Shown here: in pieces, positions 36,393 to 44,644 of the stretch
Layout of the letters: every line of letters begins with the position of its first letter
Numbering within the stretch: the stretch's first letter is position 1
Source of the DNA: Spirulina sp034932185
GTDB lineage: Bacteria > Cyanobacteriota > Cyanobacteriia > Cyanobacteriales > Spirulinaceae
Assembly: GCF_034932185.1 (NCBI RefSeq)
Contig: NZ_JAYGHW010000010.1
Coordinates: 1-64,000 of the forward strand
Reading direction: 5' to 3'
Length of the DNA stretch: 64,000 nt
The notes under the pieces: model-generated
Told to the model about the DNA's origin: nothing
Database searches by the model: none
Seen by the model: only the letters and a program-made list of their open reading frames with translations
Made by a program: the position numbers and the translations under genes

Positions 36393-37346
36393 ATGAGTCG
36401 TAGCCTACGCAACACCACCCCAGAACTTGAAGTCCAACTGTTGCGGGAGGGCATCCTAGAATCCACCCACAAAGTCACCGCCGTGATCACCGACCATCGG
36501 GGCCGGCTCCTCTCCCAGGCAGGCAATGGCGAAATGAGCACGTTCATCCGCTCCGCCCTTAAACCCTTCCAAGCCCTCGCCGTCACCAGTACCGGCACAT
36601 TAGAGCGGTTTGGCTTGAGCGATCGCGATCTCGCCATCATGTGCGGTTCCCATCAAGGCACAGTGGAGCAATCCCGCCAAGTCTTCCATATCCTCTGGCG
36701 TTGCGACATTGACCCCACCGCCCTCCAATGCCCCACGCCTAAGGGCCAAGACAGCCCCCTCCAGCACAATTGCTCCGGCAAACACGCCGGAATGCTCGCA
36801 GTCTCCCAACAGCGGTATTTCCCCCTCGAAACCTACCTCCACCGTAGCCATCCGGTGCAAAAGTTAATCATTAGCAAAGTGAGTGAACTTTTGGGGATGC
36901 CCGCTGAAGAATTCATCCGCGCCCGCGATGACTGCGGAGCGCCCACCTATTCCATGCCTATGATCCAGATGGCGCGGCTCTATGCCCAATTGGCATCGGG
37001 GGATAATCTCGATCTGGAACGGATTTTGCGGGCCATGACCCATCATCCCCGCATGGTGGCCGGTGAAGGGGCCTTTGATACAGAGTTAATGCGCCTCACG
37101 GAGGGAGAGTTAGTCAGTAAATCCGGGGCTGAGGGGATTCAATGTATTGGCCGGGTGGGCCAGGGCCTCGGTTTGGCGATTAAAGTCCGGGATGGGGCGA
37201 AACGGGCCAAATATGCGATCGCCATCCACCTATTGCGCCAACTGGGTTGGCTTACGCCCCCTGTTGCCGAAGTCTTAGCGGATCAATTTATGAAAATCGA
37301 CGACCACAAACGGTTAGAGGTGGTGGGGGAACTGACGATGGTTTAA
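36393..37346 (+). CDS. Asparaginase (AnsA-like, type II asparaginase family of rhizobial type)
   Basis: 317 residues from ATG 36393; an upstream open frame reads through the CGLD27 gene and is rejected. LLREGILESTHKVTAVITDHRGRLL, MCGSHQGTVEQSRQVFHIL, LQHNCSGKHAGMLAVSQ, DDCGAPTYSMPMIQMA and AEGIQCIGRVGQGLGLAIKV are the conserved blocks of the Cys-Lys-dependent thermolabile asparaginase family (PF06089). It hydrolyses L-asparagine to aspartate and ammonia. It follows the CGLD27-like gene by 35 bases. Confidence 0.9.
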   Translation: MSRSLRNTTPELEVQLLREGILESTHKVTAVITDHRGRLLSQAGNGEMSTFIRSALKPFQALAVTSTGTLERFGLSDRDLAIMCGSHQGTVEQSRQVFHILWRCDIDPTALQCPTPKGQDSPLQHNCSGKHAGMLAVSQQRYFPLETYLHRSHPVQKLIISKVSELLGMPAEEFIRARDDCGAPTYSMPMIQMARLYAQLASGDNLDLERILRAMTHHPRMVAGEGAFDTELMRLTEGELVSKSGAEGIQCIGRVGQGLGLAIKVRDGAKRAKYAIAIHLLRQLGWLTPPVAEVLADQFMKIDDHKRLEVVGELTMV

Positions 37347-37388
37347 GTTCTTCCCCCAACCGATCCCACTTAGCCCAGGATCAGCACC

Positions 37389-37964
37389 ATGGTTAATCCA
37401 ACTTCAACAATTTCAGAGCCGGTCAGCCTCGCCGAATTTCTCACGTTGCCGATGGGGGAGGCGATCGCCGACCGTGCTGAACTGATCGAAGGCAAAATCA
37501 TCCCCAAAATGACTCCCCAACGCTTTCACTCCAAAACCCAACGGGCAATCCTCCGCATCCTTGAGGATTGGGGCGAAGACCGGGGCGAGATTGGTGTGGA
37601 ATGGTCGGTGGTGCTCCAACGTCAGGGAGAGGATTGGGTGCCGATCCCTGACGTTTTTTATGTGGGGAGCGATCATCTCCCTCCCCGTCCCCTAGAAGAC
37701 GAACCCTGTCCCGTCCCCCCGGATCTCGTCGTCGAAATCATTTCCCCCGGCCAACGGTTTGGCGATATGGCCGCCAAAGCCATGGACTACCTGATCAGCG
37801 ATGTCCTAAGGGTTTGGGTCATCGATCCCCGCGCCCAAACGATCACCGTCTTTCACCCCGATGCCATGGCCATCACCTATCGGGGCGATACCCCCCTCAC
37901 TGACCCTCTCTTCCCCGGCCTCACCCTCACCCCCACCCAACTCTTCCAAAAAGCCGGTTTGTGA
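37389..37964 (+). CDS. Uma2 family endonuclease (DUF820)
   Basis: 191 residues, the PD-(D/E)xK-fold Uma2 family abundant in cyanobacteria. The metal-site residues fit PIPDVFYV, PDLVVEIISPGQRFGDMAAKAMDYLISDVLRVWVIDP. A typical N-terminal SLAEFLTLP box is present. The biological role is unknown; copies are multiplied in cyanobacterial genomes and often behave like mobile cargo. Confidence 0.9.
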   Translation: MVNPTSTISEPVSLAEFLTLPMGEAIADRAELIEGKIIPKMTPQRFHSKTQRAILRILEDWGEDRGEIGVEWSVVLQRQGEDWVPIPDVFYVGSDHLPPRPLEDEPCPVPPDLVVEIISPGQRFGDMAAKAMDYLISDVLRVWVIDPRAQTITVFHPDAMAITYRGDTPLTDPLFPGLTLTPTQLFQKAGL

Positions 37965-38002
37965 AACCTTATCCGGAATCCGGTTGTAGCGTTGATCTGC
38001 GT

Positions 38003-38050
38003 AGGGGCGTTGGCGTAAGCCTGCCGGAGGCACAAAAATGTTTCGCCCCT
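38003..38050. repeat. Composite palindromic repeat, second copy (inverted)
   Basis: Reverse orientation of the chimera at 32092-32140: GGGGCGTTGGCGTAAGCCTG, then CCGGAGGCACAAAAATG and TTTCGCCCC. Confidence 0.8.
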
Positions 38051-38097
38051 ACATCATCTACAGCTTTGTACTGTCTGATTAAGCGGATTCGATATGA

Positions 38098-38211
38098 ATA
38101 GAGGAATTTAACTTTTTTGAAGCCCATCCTGACATTTTTGAAGGAAAAACGGTAGTTTTTATTGATAATGTCAGAGTTCTTGGTTATCGTGAAGACAGCA
38201 AAGAACTCTAA
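38098..38211 (+). pseudogene. Possible gene remnant before the HTH-ImmA gene
   Basis: A 37-codon frame, EEFNFFEAHPDIFEGKTVVFIDNVRVLGYREDSKEL, with no start codon (a stop lies immediately before it) but protein-like composition. It reads like the end of a small protein resembling DUF5678-type sequences. An ATG in another frame sits just upstream, so a frameshifted remnant is possible. Confidence 0.3.
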
Positions 38212-38217
38212 GTAGCA

Positions 38218-39438
38218 ATGGCGACTAACATTCTCAACAGTATTGATTTACGAAATTTAGGAGCGCTCCTACAGCAAGCTCGGAAAAAAATGGGAATGAC
38301 CCAAGCCGATGCTGCTAAAGTCATTGATGCGGCACGGACTACCGTTGTTGCGATTGAAAAGGGAGAGCGACGACTTAAAGCTAATGAATTAATCAAATTG
38401 GCTCGTGCCTATGGGCGATCTGTCAGTGATTTTGTTGGGCATTCCACCCCTGTTAGTGAACCTTTTCCGGTTCAATTCCGCGCTGCTTATCAACGCAATG
38501 AGCAAGACGAAGCACAAATCAGCCCCGTTATTCAGCGCTTTGAAGAACTGTGCCGCAATTACTTGGAGCTTGAGCAGATCATGGATGCTCCAATTTCCCG
38601 TAACTATCCGCAGGAATATGATGTCAACAATATGCCGATAGAAGCAGCAGCGGAAAGTATGGCGATCGCAGAACGGCAAAGACTTGGCCTAGGAGATAGC
38701 CCCATCCCCATGCTGCGAGACATCTTGGAGCAAAGTGTAGGAATTCGGGTGTTTTACCTCAATATGCCCGGAACATATTCAGAGATTTATAGCTATGATG
38801 AACAACTTGGTGGCTGTATGGCCATAAACCTGAATCACTACGAGGAACGTCGGCGTTGGTCAATGGCCCATGGCTATCTTCATTTTCTGGCCCATCGACA
38901 AAAGCCTGTCATTGATTTTGTTGATCTAAAGGGGCAATACAAAAGGGTTCCAGAAAGTGAAAGACTAGCTGAAGCTTTTGCCAAGTATTTTCTCATGCCC
39001 ACCAGTGGCTTGCTGAGTCGATTTAATGATATGTATCGAACCCATGGCAAATTCACGCCCACTAATTTGTTTACCCTTGCTTATTATTATGGAGTATCCA
39101 TAGAAGCTCTGGTTTATCGGTTAGAAGATATTGAACTACTTCCCTCCGGGACTTGGGATCGTTTGCGAGATCGAGGCTTGAAAGTTAAGAAGGTACAACA
39201 GGAGCTAGGTCTACAAGAGATCAATCAGCAAGCTGATCAACTTCCAATCCATTATCAGCACCTTGCCATTGAAGCATTAGATCAAGGACTAATCACAGAA
39301 GGACGCTTTGCAGATTTTCTAGGAGTGGATCGCCTAGAAGCTCGACGCATTGCAGAATCATTGCGTGAACATTCGAGTGGGATGTTGGCAGAATTTGCTG
39401 ACTTAGATTTGCGCCAGGTGGAAAACATTGGGAGATAA
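38218..39438 (+). CDS. HTH-ImmA/IrrE protein with altered HExxH motif
   Basis: 406 residues. An XRE-type HTH (about 10-70: LLQQARKKMGMTQADAAKVIDAARTTVVAIEKGERRLKANELIKLARAYG) is followed by an ImmA/IrrE-type domain (about 140-290). The zinc motif reads WSMAHGYLHFL: H218-G219-Y220-L221-H222, with Gly where HExxH proteases need Glu. EAFAKYFLMP supplies the usual third-ligand region. A C-terminal helical segment resembles DUF-type antitoxin tails. It is followed 3 bases later by a PIN-like gene, the layout of a toxin-antitoxin pair. It is probably a regulator and antitoxin, with proteolysis lost. Confidence 0.88.
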   Translation: MATNILNSIDLRNLGALLQQARKKMGMTQADAAKVIDAARTTVVAIEKGERRLKANELIKLARAYGRSVSDFVGHSTPVSEPFPVQFRAAYQRNEQDEAQISPVIQRFEELCRNYLELEQIMDAPISRNYPQEYDVNNMPIEAAAESMAIAERQRLGLGDSPIPMLRDILEQSVGIRVFYLNMPGTYSEIYSYDEQLGGCMAINLNHYEERRRWSMAHGYLHFLAHRQKPVIDFVDLKGQYKRVPESERLAEAFAKYFLMPTSGLLSRFNDMYRTHGKFTPTNLFTLAYYYGVSIEALVYRLEDIELLPSGTWDRLRDRGLKVKKVQQELGLQEINQQADQLPIHYQHLAIEALDQGLITEGRFADFLGVDRLEARRIAESLREHSSGMLAEFADLDLRQVENIGR

Positions 39439-39441
39439 ATC

Positions 39442-39993
39442 ATGGAAATCAAAAACTCCCATGTCGTTCTTGATGCTTGTTGTGTCTTGAACCTCTGTGC
39501 TTCTGGTCATTTACTTAAAATCATACAGTCCATACCGGCGAAAGTCGTGATCACTGAGGTCGTTAGAGCTAGAGAATTACTGACGCTTCAACGCCTCGTT
39601 AATGAAAATAATCAGGACATCAATCCGTTTGAATCAGCAATAGAAACAGGCTTACTAACTGTTGCAGATTTTAATTCTGAAGCTGAGGAAGAAACTTTCG
39701 TGAACTATGCTTCTCAGTTGAGGGATGATGGTGAGTCTGCAACCTGTGCTATTGCAATGCATCGAGACTGGGCGATCGCCACCGATGATAAAAAAGCAAT
39801 CGCTTTTTTCCAACAAGAAGCACCGCACCTACAAATTTTTTCAACCTTAGCAATGATTAAAAACTGGTCAGAAGTCGAGAATATTTCCAAAGAAACTTTA
39901 CGATCTTCACTCAATGCCATCAAAACATGGGGCCGCTACATCCCACACCGGGGCCATCCTTTACTCCATTGGTGGGAAAACCTGCTCCGGTGA
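39442..39993 (+). CDS. PIN-like domain protein, putative toxin
   Basis: 183 residues with PIN-type acidic residues in order: Asp in VVLDACCVLNL, Glu in VITEVVRA, Asp/Glu in LRDDGESATCAIAMHRD and Asp in AIATDDKKAIAFF. PIN toxins are Mg2+-dependent RNases. It begins 3 bases after the HTH-ImmA gene, so co-translation is likely. The base composition is more AT-rich than the surrounding core. Confidence 0.85.
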   Translation: MEIKNSHVVLDACCVLNLCASGHLLKIIQSIPAKVVITEVVRARELLTLQRLVNENNQDINPFESAIETGLLTVADFNSEAEEETFVNYASQLRDDGESATCAIAMHRDWAIATDDKKAIAFFQQEAPHLQIFSTLAMIKNWSEVENISKETLRSSLNAIKTWGRYIPHRGHPLLHWWENLLR

Positions 39994-40044
39994 AGATAGT
40001 TTTCCAAGCGCTAAGATAGAGCCAGACAACGAGGCTCCAAACCA

Positions 40045-41028
40045 ATGCAGATTCACCATCTCCAGTTTTATGTCCAAGATGCTGACTATTGGCAAGGGTG
40101 GTTTGTGCAGAAATTTGGCTTTATTCCCACCCATCGCCAAGAAGATGGGGAAACCTTGCGGCGGGGGGTGGCCCGTGGGGCGGTGTGGCTGGAATTTGCT
40201 AGTCCTCAAAGGGGGAGTAGTCCTGTGGCGCAATACCTAGACCACCACAGCCCCGGTGTGGCGGCTGTTGCCTTTACTGTTAGTGATCTAGAGGCAACCG
40301 TTCGCTTTGCTGAAACCCAAGGGGGCCGCCTTGATCTCACCGCTTCCCAACCCACAATCATCACGCCTTGGGGGATGCGTCATCCCCTCTACACCCAAAG
40401 CCAACCTGCCCTACGCCATCAAACGCTTACCCTTGATCATCTGGTGCTGAATGTGCCTAGAGGGGAACTTGTGCCGGTGGTGGCTTGGTATGCAGCGGTG
40501 TTTGGCCTGATTCCCCAACAGCGATTTAAGATCCATACCGCTGATTCTGGCCTCGATTCCCAAGTGTTGCGCCATCCCCACAGTGGGCTACAACTCCCGA
40601 TCAATGAACCCAGCACGCCCAATTCTCAGATTCAAACCTTTCTGGATCACAATGGTGGCTCTGGGGTGCAGCATATTGCCTTGGCTCCAGGGGCGATTTT
40701 GCCTTTAACCCAACGGTTACAGGCGGCCGGGGTGGCGTTCCTCTCGCCCCCCCCGGATTATTATCAACAGTCTAAAAAGCGCTATCCCCATTTGCCTTGG
40801 CGCGATCGCCCCTGGCGCAGTCTCCAAGCCGCTGGTATTCTCATCGATTGCCCCCAACCCGATGCCCTGTTATTACAGATTTTCACGGAGCCAATTTTTA
40901 ATGCACCGACGTTTTTTATTGAATTGATTGAGCGGCGATCGCAGGCTGAAGGTTTTGGGGCGGGGAATTTTCAGGCTCTTTTTGAGGCCATTGAACAGCA
41001 ACAACGGCAATTACCTCAACATTGTTAA
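40045..41028 (+). CDS. hppD: 4-hydroxyphenylpyruvate dioxygenase
   Basis: 327 residues, a two-module VOC enzyme. Metal ligands fit LDHLVLNVPRG (His), SGVQHIALAPG (His) and FFIELIERR (Glu), and the C-terminus QIFTEPIFNAPTFFIELIERRSQAEGFGAGNFQALFEAIE is diagnostic of HPPD. It makes homogentisate, which feeds tocopherol synthesis in cyanobacteria. It is shorter than bacterial relatives at the N-terminus. Confidence 0.9.
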   Translation: MQIHHLQFYVQDADYWQGWFVQKFGFIPTHRQEDGETLRRGVARGAVWLEFASPQRGSSPVAQYLDHHSPGVAAVAFTVSDLEATVRFAETQGGRLDLTASQPTIITPWGMRHPLYTQSQPALRHQTLTLDHLVLNVPRGELVPVVAWYAAVFGLIPQQRFKIHTADSGLDSQVLRHPHSGLQLPINEPSTPNSQIQTFLDHNGGSGVQHIALAPGAILPLTQRLQAAGVAFLSPPPDYYQQSKKRYPHLPWRDRPWRSLQAAGILIDCPQPDALLLQIFTEPIFNAPTFFIELIERRSQAEGFGAGNFQALFEAIEQQQRQLPQHC

Positions 41029-41057
41029 ACCCGATCAAAAGCAAGCCTTTTTCTGTC

Positions 41058-42458
41058 ATGCAAACTTCATTATTTGACCTATTACCGCCCAATTTACCCA
41101 AACCTATTGCCAAAATCTTTACTTTTGTTGATTTATTTGCGGGTATTGGTGGTTTTCGGTTGCCCTTGTCCCAATTAGGGGGGCATTGTTTAGCCTATGC
41201 TGAAATTGATCGAGAAGCGATCGCCACGTATCAAAACAACTGGAATAGTCCAGAACTCGCACCGAATCTAGGGGATGTTTCGCAAGTTGAGCAATTACCT
41301 CTCAACCTGGATTTAGTCGTGGGGGGAGTTCCCTGTCAAGCTTGGTCAATTGCTGGCAAAACTCTAGGATTCGCAGATCCACTCGGCAAACTCTGGTTTG
41401 ATGTTTGTCGATTAATTGAACAGAGCCAACCCAAGGCTTTTTTATTGGAAAATGTGAAGGGCTTAACAGAGCCGCGTCATCGGGGTAGTTTTGATTGGAT
41501 TTTACACCATTTACGCAACAGCGGTTATTGTGTCTATTGGCAAATTTTGAATAGTTATGATTTTGGCTTACCCCAAGATCGGGATCGTCTTTTTTTGTGG
41601 GGTTTGCGGCGAGATTTACCTAATTGTAATCAGTTTAAATTTTTTCCACCATCCGTTAAACCTTGTCATCTTTATGATTTTCTTGAAGATTTACCCAATC
41701 AACCCGTTAAAAAACGTAAATTTTCACCGCAATTGCTGTTTGGAAATCGTATTCCGGCTTCCCGTGGCCGATTTCAGCGGAGTGATGAACTCAATGATTT
41801 TTTCCTGTTTACCGATGTGCGCGATGGTCACACAACAATTCATTCTTGGGATTTGATGGAAACGAGCGATCGCCAAAAACTGATCTGTGAAACACTTTTA
41901 AAGAATCGCAGAAAGAAAAAATATGGTTCAAGGGATGGCAACCCCCTCAACTTTTCCCACTTGCAAGCCTTGATTCCTAATTTGCAGAGATCAGAACTGA
42001 AACAACTGGTAGATCAAAACATTTTTAGAATCACCGCTGATCACTTATTTGATTTTGAAAATTCTAAAATTTCGACAGGTATTAATGGGGTTGCTCGAAT
42101 TTTTTTACCCCATGCCCAGGCAATTGGTACTTTAACTGCGAGTGGAACCAAAGACTTTATTGCTACAGCAACGCTTCCGGATGCTGAACCCCAAGAATAT
42201 AAACAAAATTTTATTAAATCGATTTATCTTCCGGGTAAATTCCGCGCTCTCACCCCTCAAGACTATGCCAAACTACAAGGATTCTCTGAAGATTTTGCAA
42301 TTCATCCTAACCCTGCCATTGCCAAAAAACAATTTGGTAATGCAGTTTCGATTCCCATCGTTTACCATTTAGCTCAACTGATCATCCAATACTTCTCTCT
42401 TGAAATTTCTGCGCGGTTCAGAGATCCCCCTCAATCCCCCTTTAAAAGGGGGAGGTAG
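41058..42458 (+). CDS. DNA (cytosine-5) methyltransferase
   Basis: 466 residues from ATG 41058; a TTG start 12 codons upstream would overlap hppD. C5-MTase motifs in order: FVDLFAGIGGFRL (I), VGGVPCQAWSIAGKTLGF with the catalytic Cys (IV), LLENVKGL (VI), QDRDRLFLWGLR (VIII), then a variable target-recognition region and KQFGNAVSIPIV (X). No restriction endonuclease gene is recognisable next to it, so it may be solitary or an orphan of a lost system. A candidate target is the HIP1 core CGATCG, but that is speculative. Confidence 0.92.
   Translation: MQTSLFDLLPPNLPKPIAKIFTFVDLFAGIGGFRLPLSQLGGHCLAYAEIDREAIATYQNNWNSPELAPNLGDVSQVEQLPLNLDLVVGGVPCQAWSIAGKTLGFADPLGKLWFDVCRLIEQSQPKAFLLENVKGLTEPRHRGSFDWILHHLRNSGYCVYWQILNSYDFGLPQDRDRLFLWGLRRDLPNCNQFKFFPPSVKPCHLYDFLEDLPNQPVKKRKFSPQLLFGNRIPASRGRFQRSDELNDFFLFTDVRDGHTTIHSWDLMETSDRQKLICETLLKNRRKKKYGSRDGNPLNFSHLQALIPNLQRSELKQLVDQNIFRITADHLFDFENSKISTGINGVARIFLPHAQAIGTLTASGTKDFIATATLPDAEPQEYKQNFIKSIYLPGKFRALTPQDYAKLQGFSEDFAIHPNPAIAKKQFGNAVSIPIVYHLAQLIIQYFSLEISARFRDPPQSPFKRGR
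42434..42452. repeat. CCCCCTT-AAGGGGG dispersed inverted repeat
   Basis: Inverted repeat TCCCCCTTT / AAAGGGGGA, related to the pair at 48068-48117. It includes the stop region of the methyltransferase gene. Confidence 0.7.
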
Positions 42459-42461
42459 AGT

Positions 42462-42585
42462 TCTCATCATTGAAAACCCTATATCCAATGGAGTCAATTC
42501 CATCGTATTGACTGAAGACCCTCACAAACCAAGAAGAGCCATCTTGCATGAATTGGGATTGGGGCTAATTTTAAGGACGGGTTAA
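42462..42585 (+). pseudogene. ImmA/IrrE-like fragment after the methyltransferase
   Basis: About 40 codons reading VLIIENPISNGVNSIVLTEDPHKPRRAILHELGLGLILRTG. The end matches the start of an ImmA/IrrE zinc motif (HELGH-type) with Leu in place of the second His. No start codon of its own is needed to explain it; the frame also runs back through the CCCCCTT repeat. It overlaps the end of murG. Likely a decayed gene tail. Confidence 0.4.
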
Positions 42586-43620
42586 GTCCCGGAGCATTTG
42601 GGCCAGTTGGGCGGCACTATCGGGGACGGCTAGGGTTCCTGCCTGTTGGGCCATAGTGGCTAATTTTTGGGGATCTTTGAGGAGGTCGAGGACGGTGGTT
42701 TCGAGGGTGGCGATCGCCAAATCCTCCTGGCGGAACACAATCCCCGCCCCGGCATTAACCATGGCCATGGCATTATAATACTGGTGATCCTCTGCCGCAA
42801 AGGGATAGGGGATCAACACCGCTGGGGTATGGGTAATGGCTAACTCTGTTAACGTTCCCGCTCCAGAGCGGCCAATGGCCAGCGTCGCCCGCTGCATCAA
42901 CCCCGCCATATTTTCACAAAAAGGGAGGGGGAAATAATGGGGGTGCGTCAAACGATCAACATCGGGATCGCGATCGCCCGTCAAATGGACAAGATAGGCC
43001 CCCGTCGCCAACCAAGCCGGGGCGCAGGCCCGCACCAACTGATTCACCCCCACCGCCCCCTGAGATCCCCCCACAATCACCAACAGGGGAGCATCCTCCG
43101 GAATCGGAAAATCTAAAGGTTGAGGCGTAAGGAAATTTTCTCGCACGGGTGTACTCGTCCAGCGGGTTTTACGACGAGGCAAATATTGCGCCGCATCGGG
43201 CAACCCCACCGCCACCTGAGTACACAAACGGGCCAACAACCGCGTCACCTTCCCCGGAATGGCATTGGATTCATGCAACACCACCGGAATCCCCGCCCAA
43301 CGGGCCGCCAAAATCGCCGGGGCAGCAATGTATCCCCCCGTGGTGAATACCGCTTCAATGCGATGCTCCTGGATTAATTGCCGGACGCGCCGGGTGGCGA
43401 AGATCAGCCGTTGTAAAATTTTTAAAGAATGGAGGCCCGGCCGCCCTTGAAAGCCGCTGACGGTAATGGTGTGGAGGGGATAATGGGGGCGAATTAAAAC
43501 CTGTTCGAGGCGATCGGGAACCCCTAACCAATGAATTTCCCCCTCGGTCAACTGTTGGGCCACGGCCAGGGCCGGGAAAATATGCCCGCCGGTGCCACTT
43601 GCGGCAATCAATAGGTGCAT
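42571..43620 (-). CDS. murG: UDP-N-acetylglucosamine-lipid I transferase MurG
   Basis: 349 residues, GT28 family. MHLLIAASGTGGHIFPALAVAQQL is the N-terminal Gly-rich loop, VVLHESNAIPGKVTRLLA binds the acceptor face, and IGRSGAGTLTELAITHTPAVLIPYPFAAEDHQYYNA is the C-terminal UDP-GlcNAc site. It converts lipid I to lipid II at the inner membrane surface. Start ATG 43620 faces a divergent gene. Confidence 0.95.
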   Translation of the reverse strand: MHLLIAASGTGGHIFPALAVAQQLTEGEIHWLGVPDRLEQVLIRPHYPLHTITVSGFQGRPGLHSLKILQRLIFATRRVRQLIQEHRIEAVFTTGGYIAAPAILAARWAGIPVVLHESNAIPGKVTRLLARLCTQVAVGLPDAAQYLPRRKTRWTSTPVRENFLTPQPLDFPIPEDAPLLVIVGGSQGAVGVNQLVRACAPAWLATGAYLVHLTGDRDPDVDRLTHPHYFPLPFCENMAGLMQRATLAIGRSGAGTLTELAITHTPAVLIPYPFAAEDHQYYNAMAMVNAGAGIVFRQEDLAIATLETTVLDLLKDPQKLATMAQQAGTLAVPDSAAQLAQMLRDLTRP

Positions 43621-43667
43621 CAGTTATAGTGAGTTTGTCGGAACTCCAGTTACTAAACGTACCATCA

Positions 43668-44450
43668 ATGGGAAACTTTGCCTTTCAGCGTGTGGTTTTA
43701 TCGGGACTCTTCACCCTGGGCTTGCTCACGGGCTTGCCCCGCCTGAGCCATGCCCAAACCCCGCAACCCATCCCCCCAGAGCTACAAAATACCCTCAATC
43801 AACTGGAAGCCGCTGCTAATCGCCAAGATCTTGATGCGGTGATGCAGTTTTATAGCCCCACGTTCACCACCAGTGATAATTTAGCCGCCCGTGCTTTAGC
43901 CCAAGGCCTAGAAGGGTTATGGCGGGAATACAACGGCTTGAGCTATGACATTGAGGTACAAAATTGGCAAATGGAGGGGGATGACCTGATTGCGGAAACC
44001 CTGACCCAAGTTTCCGGAACCCGTTTTGAAGGACAGCAACCTGTGAGACTGCGCTCAGAGGTGCGATCGCGCCAACGGATCAACCCCCAAACCCAACAGA
44101 TTAACAGTCAAGAAATCCTCACCGAGCGGACGCTAATTTTTATCGGCGAACGGCCCCCCAATGTAGATATTAATTTGCCCGAACAGGTACGGGCGGGGGA
44201 AAGCTTTGATTTTGACGTGATTGTCCAGGAACCCCTCGAAGGAGATCTCTTAATGGGGGCCGCCTTGGAAGAATCTGTTACCGCCAACTATCTCAGCCAA
44301 GCCAGCTTTGATTTAGAACTGCTCCAAGCGGGGGGCATTTTTAAACGGGGGCGGGAGGATCCCAATGGGGGCGATCGCTGGTTTTCGGCGGTGCTAATCC
44401 GGGGCGATGGCATGACGATGGTGACACAGCGGGTGCGGGTGGGGGATTAA
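43668..44450 (+). CDS. Secreted NTF2-like/SnoaL-type protein
   Basis: 260 residues from ATG 43668; the frame opens earlier but overlaps the divergent murG. Signal peptide about 1-28 (LFTLGLLTGLPRLSHAQT). About 40-140 looks like an NTF2/SnoaL-type cone (LEAAANRQDLDAVMQFYSPTFTTSDNLAARALAQGLEGLWREYNGLSYDIEVQNWQMEGDDLIAETLTQVSGT). The C-terminal part is an Ig-like beta domain. Common in cyanobacterial periplasm; role unknown. Confidence 0.8.
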   Translation: MGNFAFQRVVLSGLFTLGLLTGLPRLSHAQTPQPIPPELQNTLNQLEAAANRQDLDAVMQFYSPTFTTSDNLAARALAQGLEGLWREYNGLSYDIEVQNWQMEGDDLIAETLTQVSGTRFEGQQPVRLRSEVRSRQRINPQTQQINSQEILTERTLIFIGERPPNVDINLPEQVRAGESFDFDVIVQEPLEGDLLMGAALEESVTANYLSQASFDLELLQAGGIFKRGREDPNGGDRWFSAVLIRGDGMTMVTQRVRVGD

Positions 44451-44521
44451 CCCCCTCAGCCCTTGATCGATCACGGCTGCGCGGGGAACCGCAACAGCGG
44501 GAAGCCAAGCCTCGACTGTGG

Positions 44522-44527
44522 TAGAAT
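44522..44527 (+). promoter_or_regulatory. Candidate extended -10 box of gyrA
   Basis: TGG followed by TAGAAT lies about 118 bases before the gyrA ATG. No good -35 is visible, so this rests only on the extended -10 pattern. Confidence 0.3.
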
Positions 44528-44644
44528 GGACAAGCTAAATTCATTCCATCACCAGTGTTTGCTGGCGACAAAGAGCAGTACCCACTGCTTTTTGCTGTTT
44601 ATTGCCAGTATTTGCTAGCCTGTGACCGCAACGGAGTTTTTTCT

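Noticed and set aside
44555..44644. Upstream extension of gyrA from GTG
   Set aside because: The residues do not resemble GyrA and carry the putative promoter; ATG 44645 gives the usual N-terminus.
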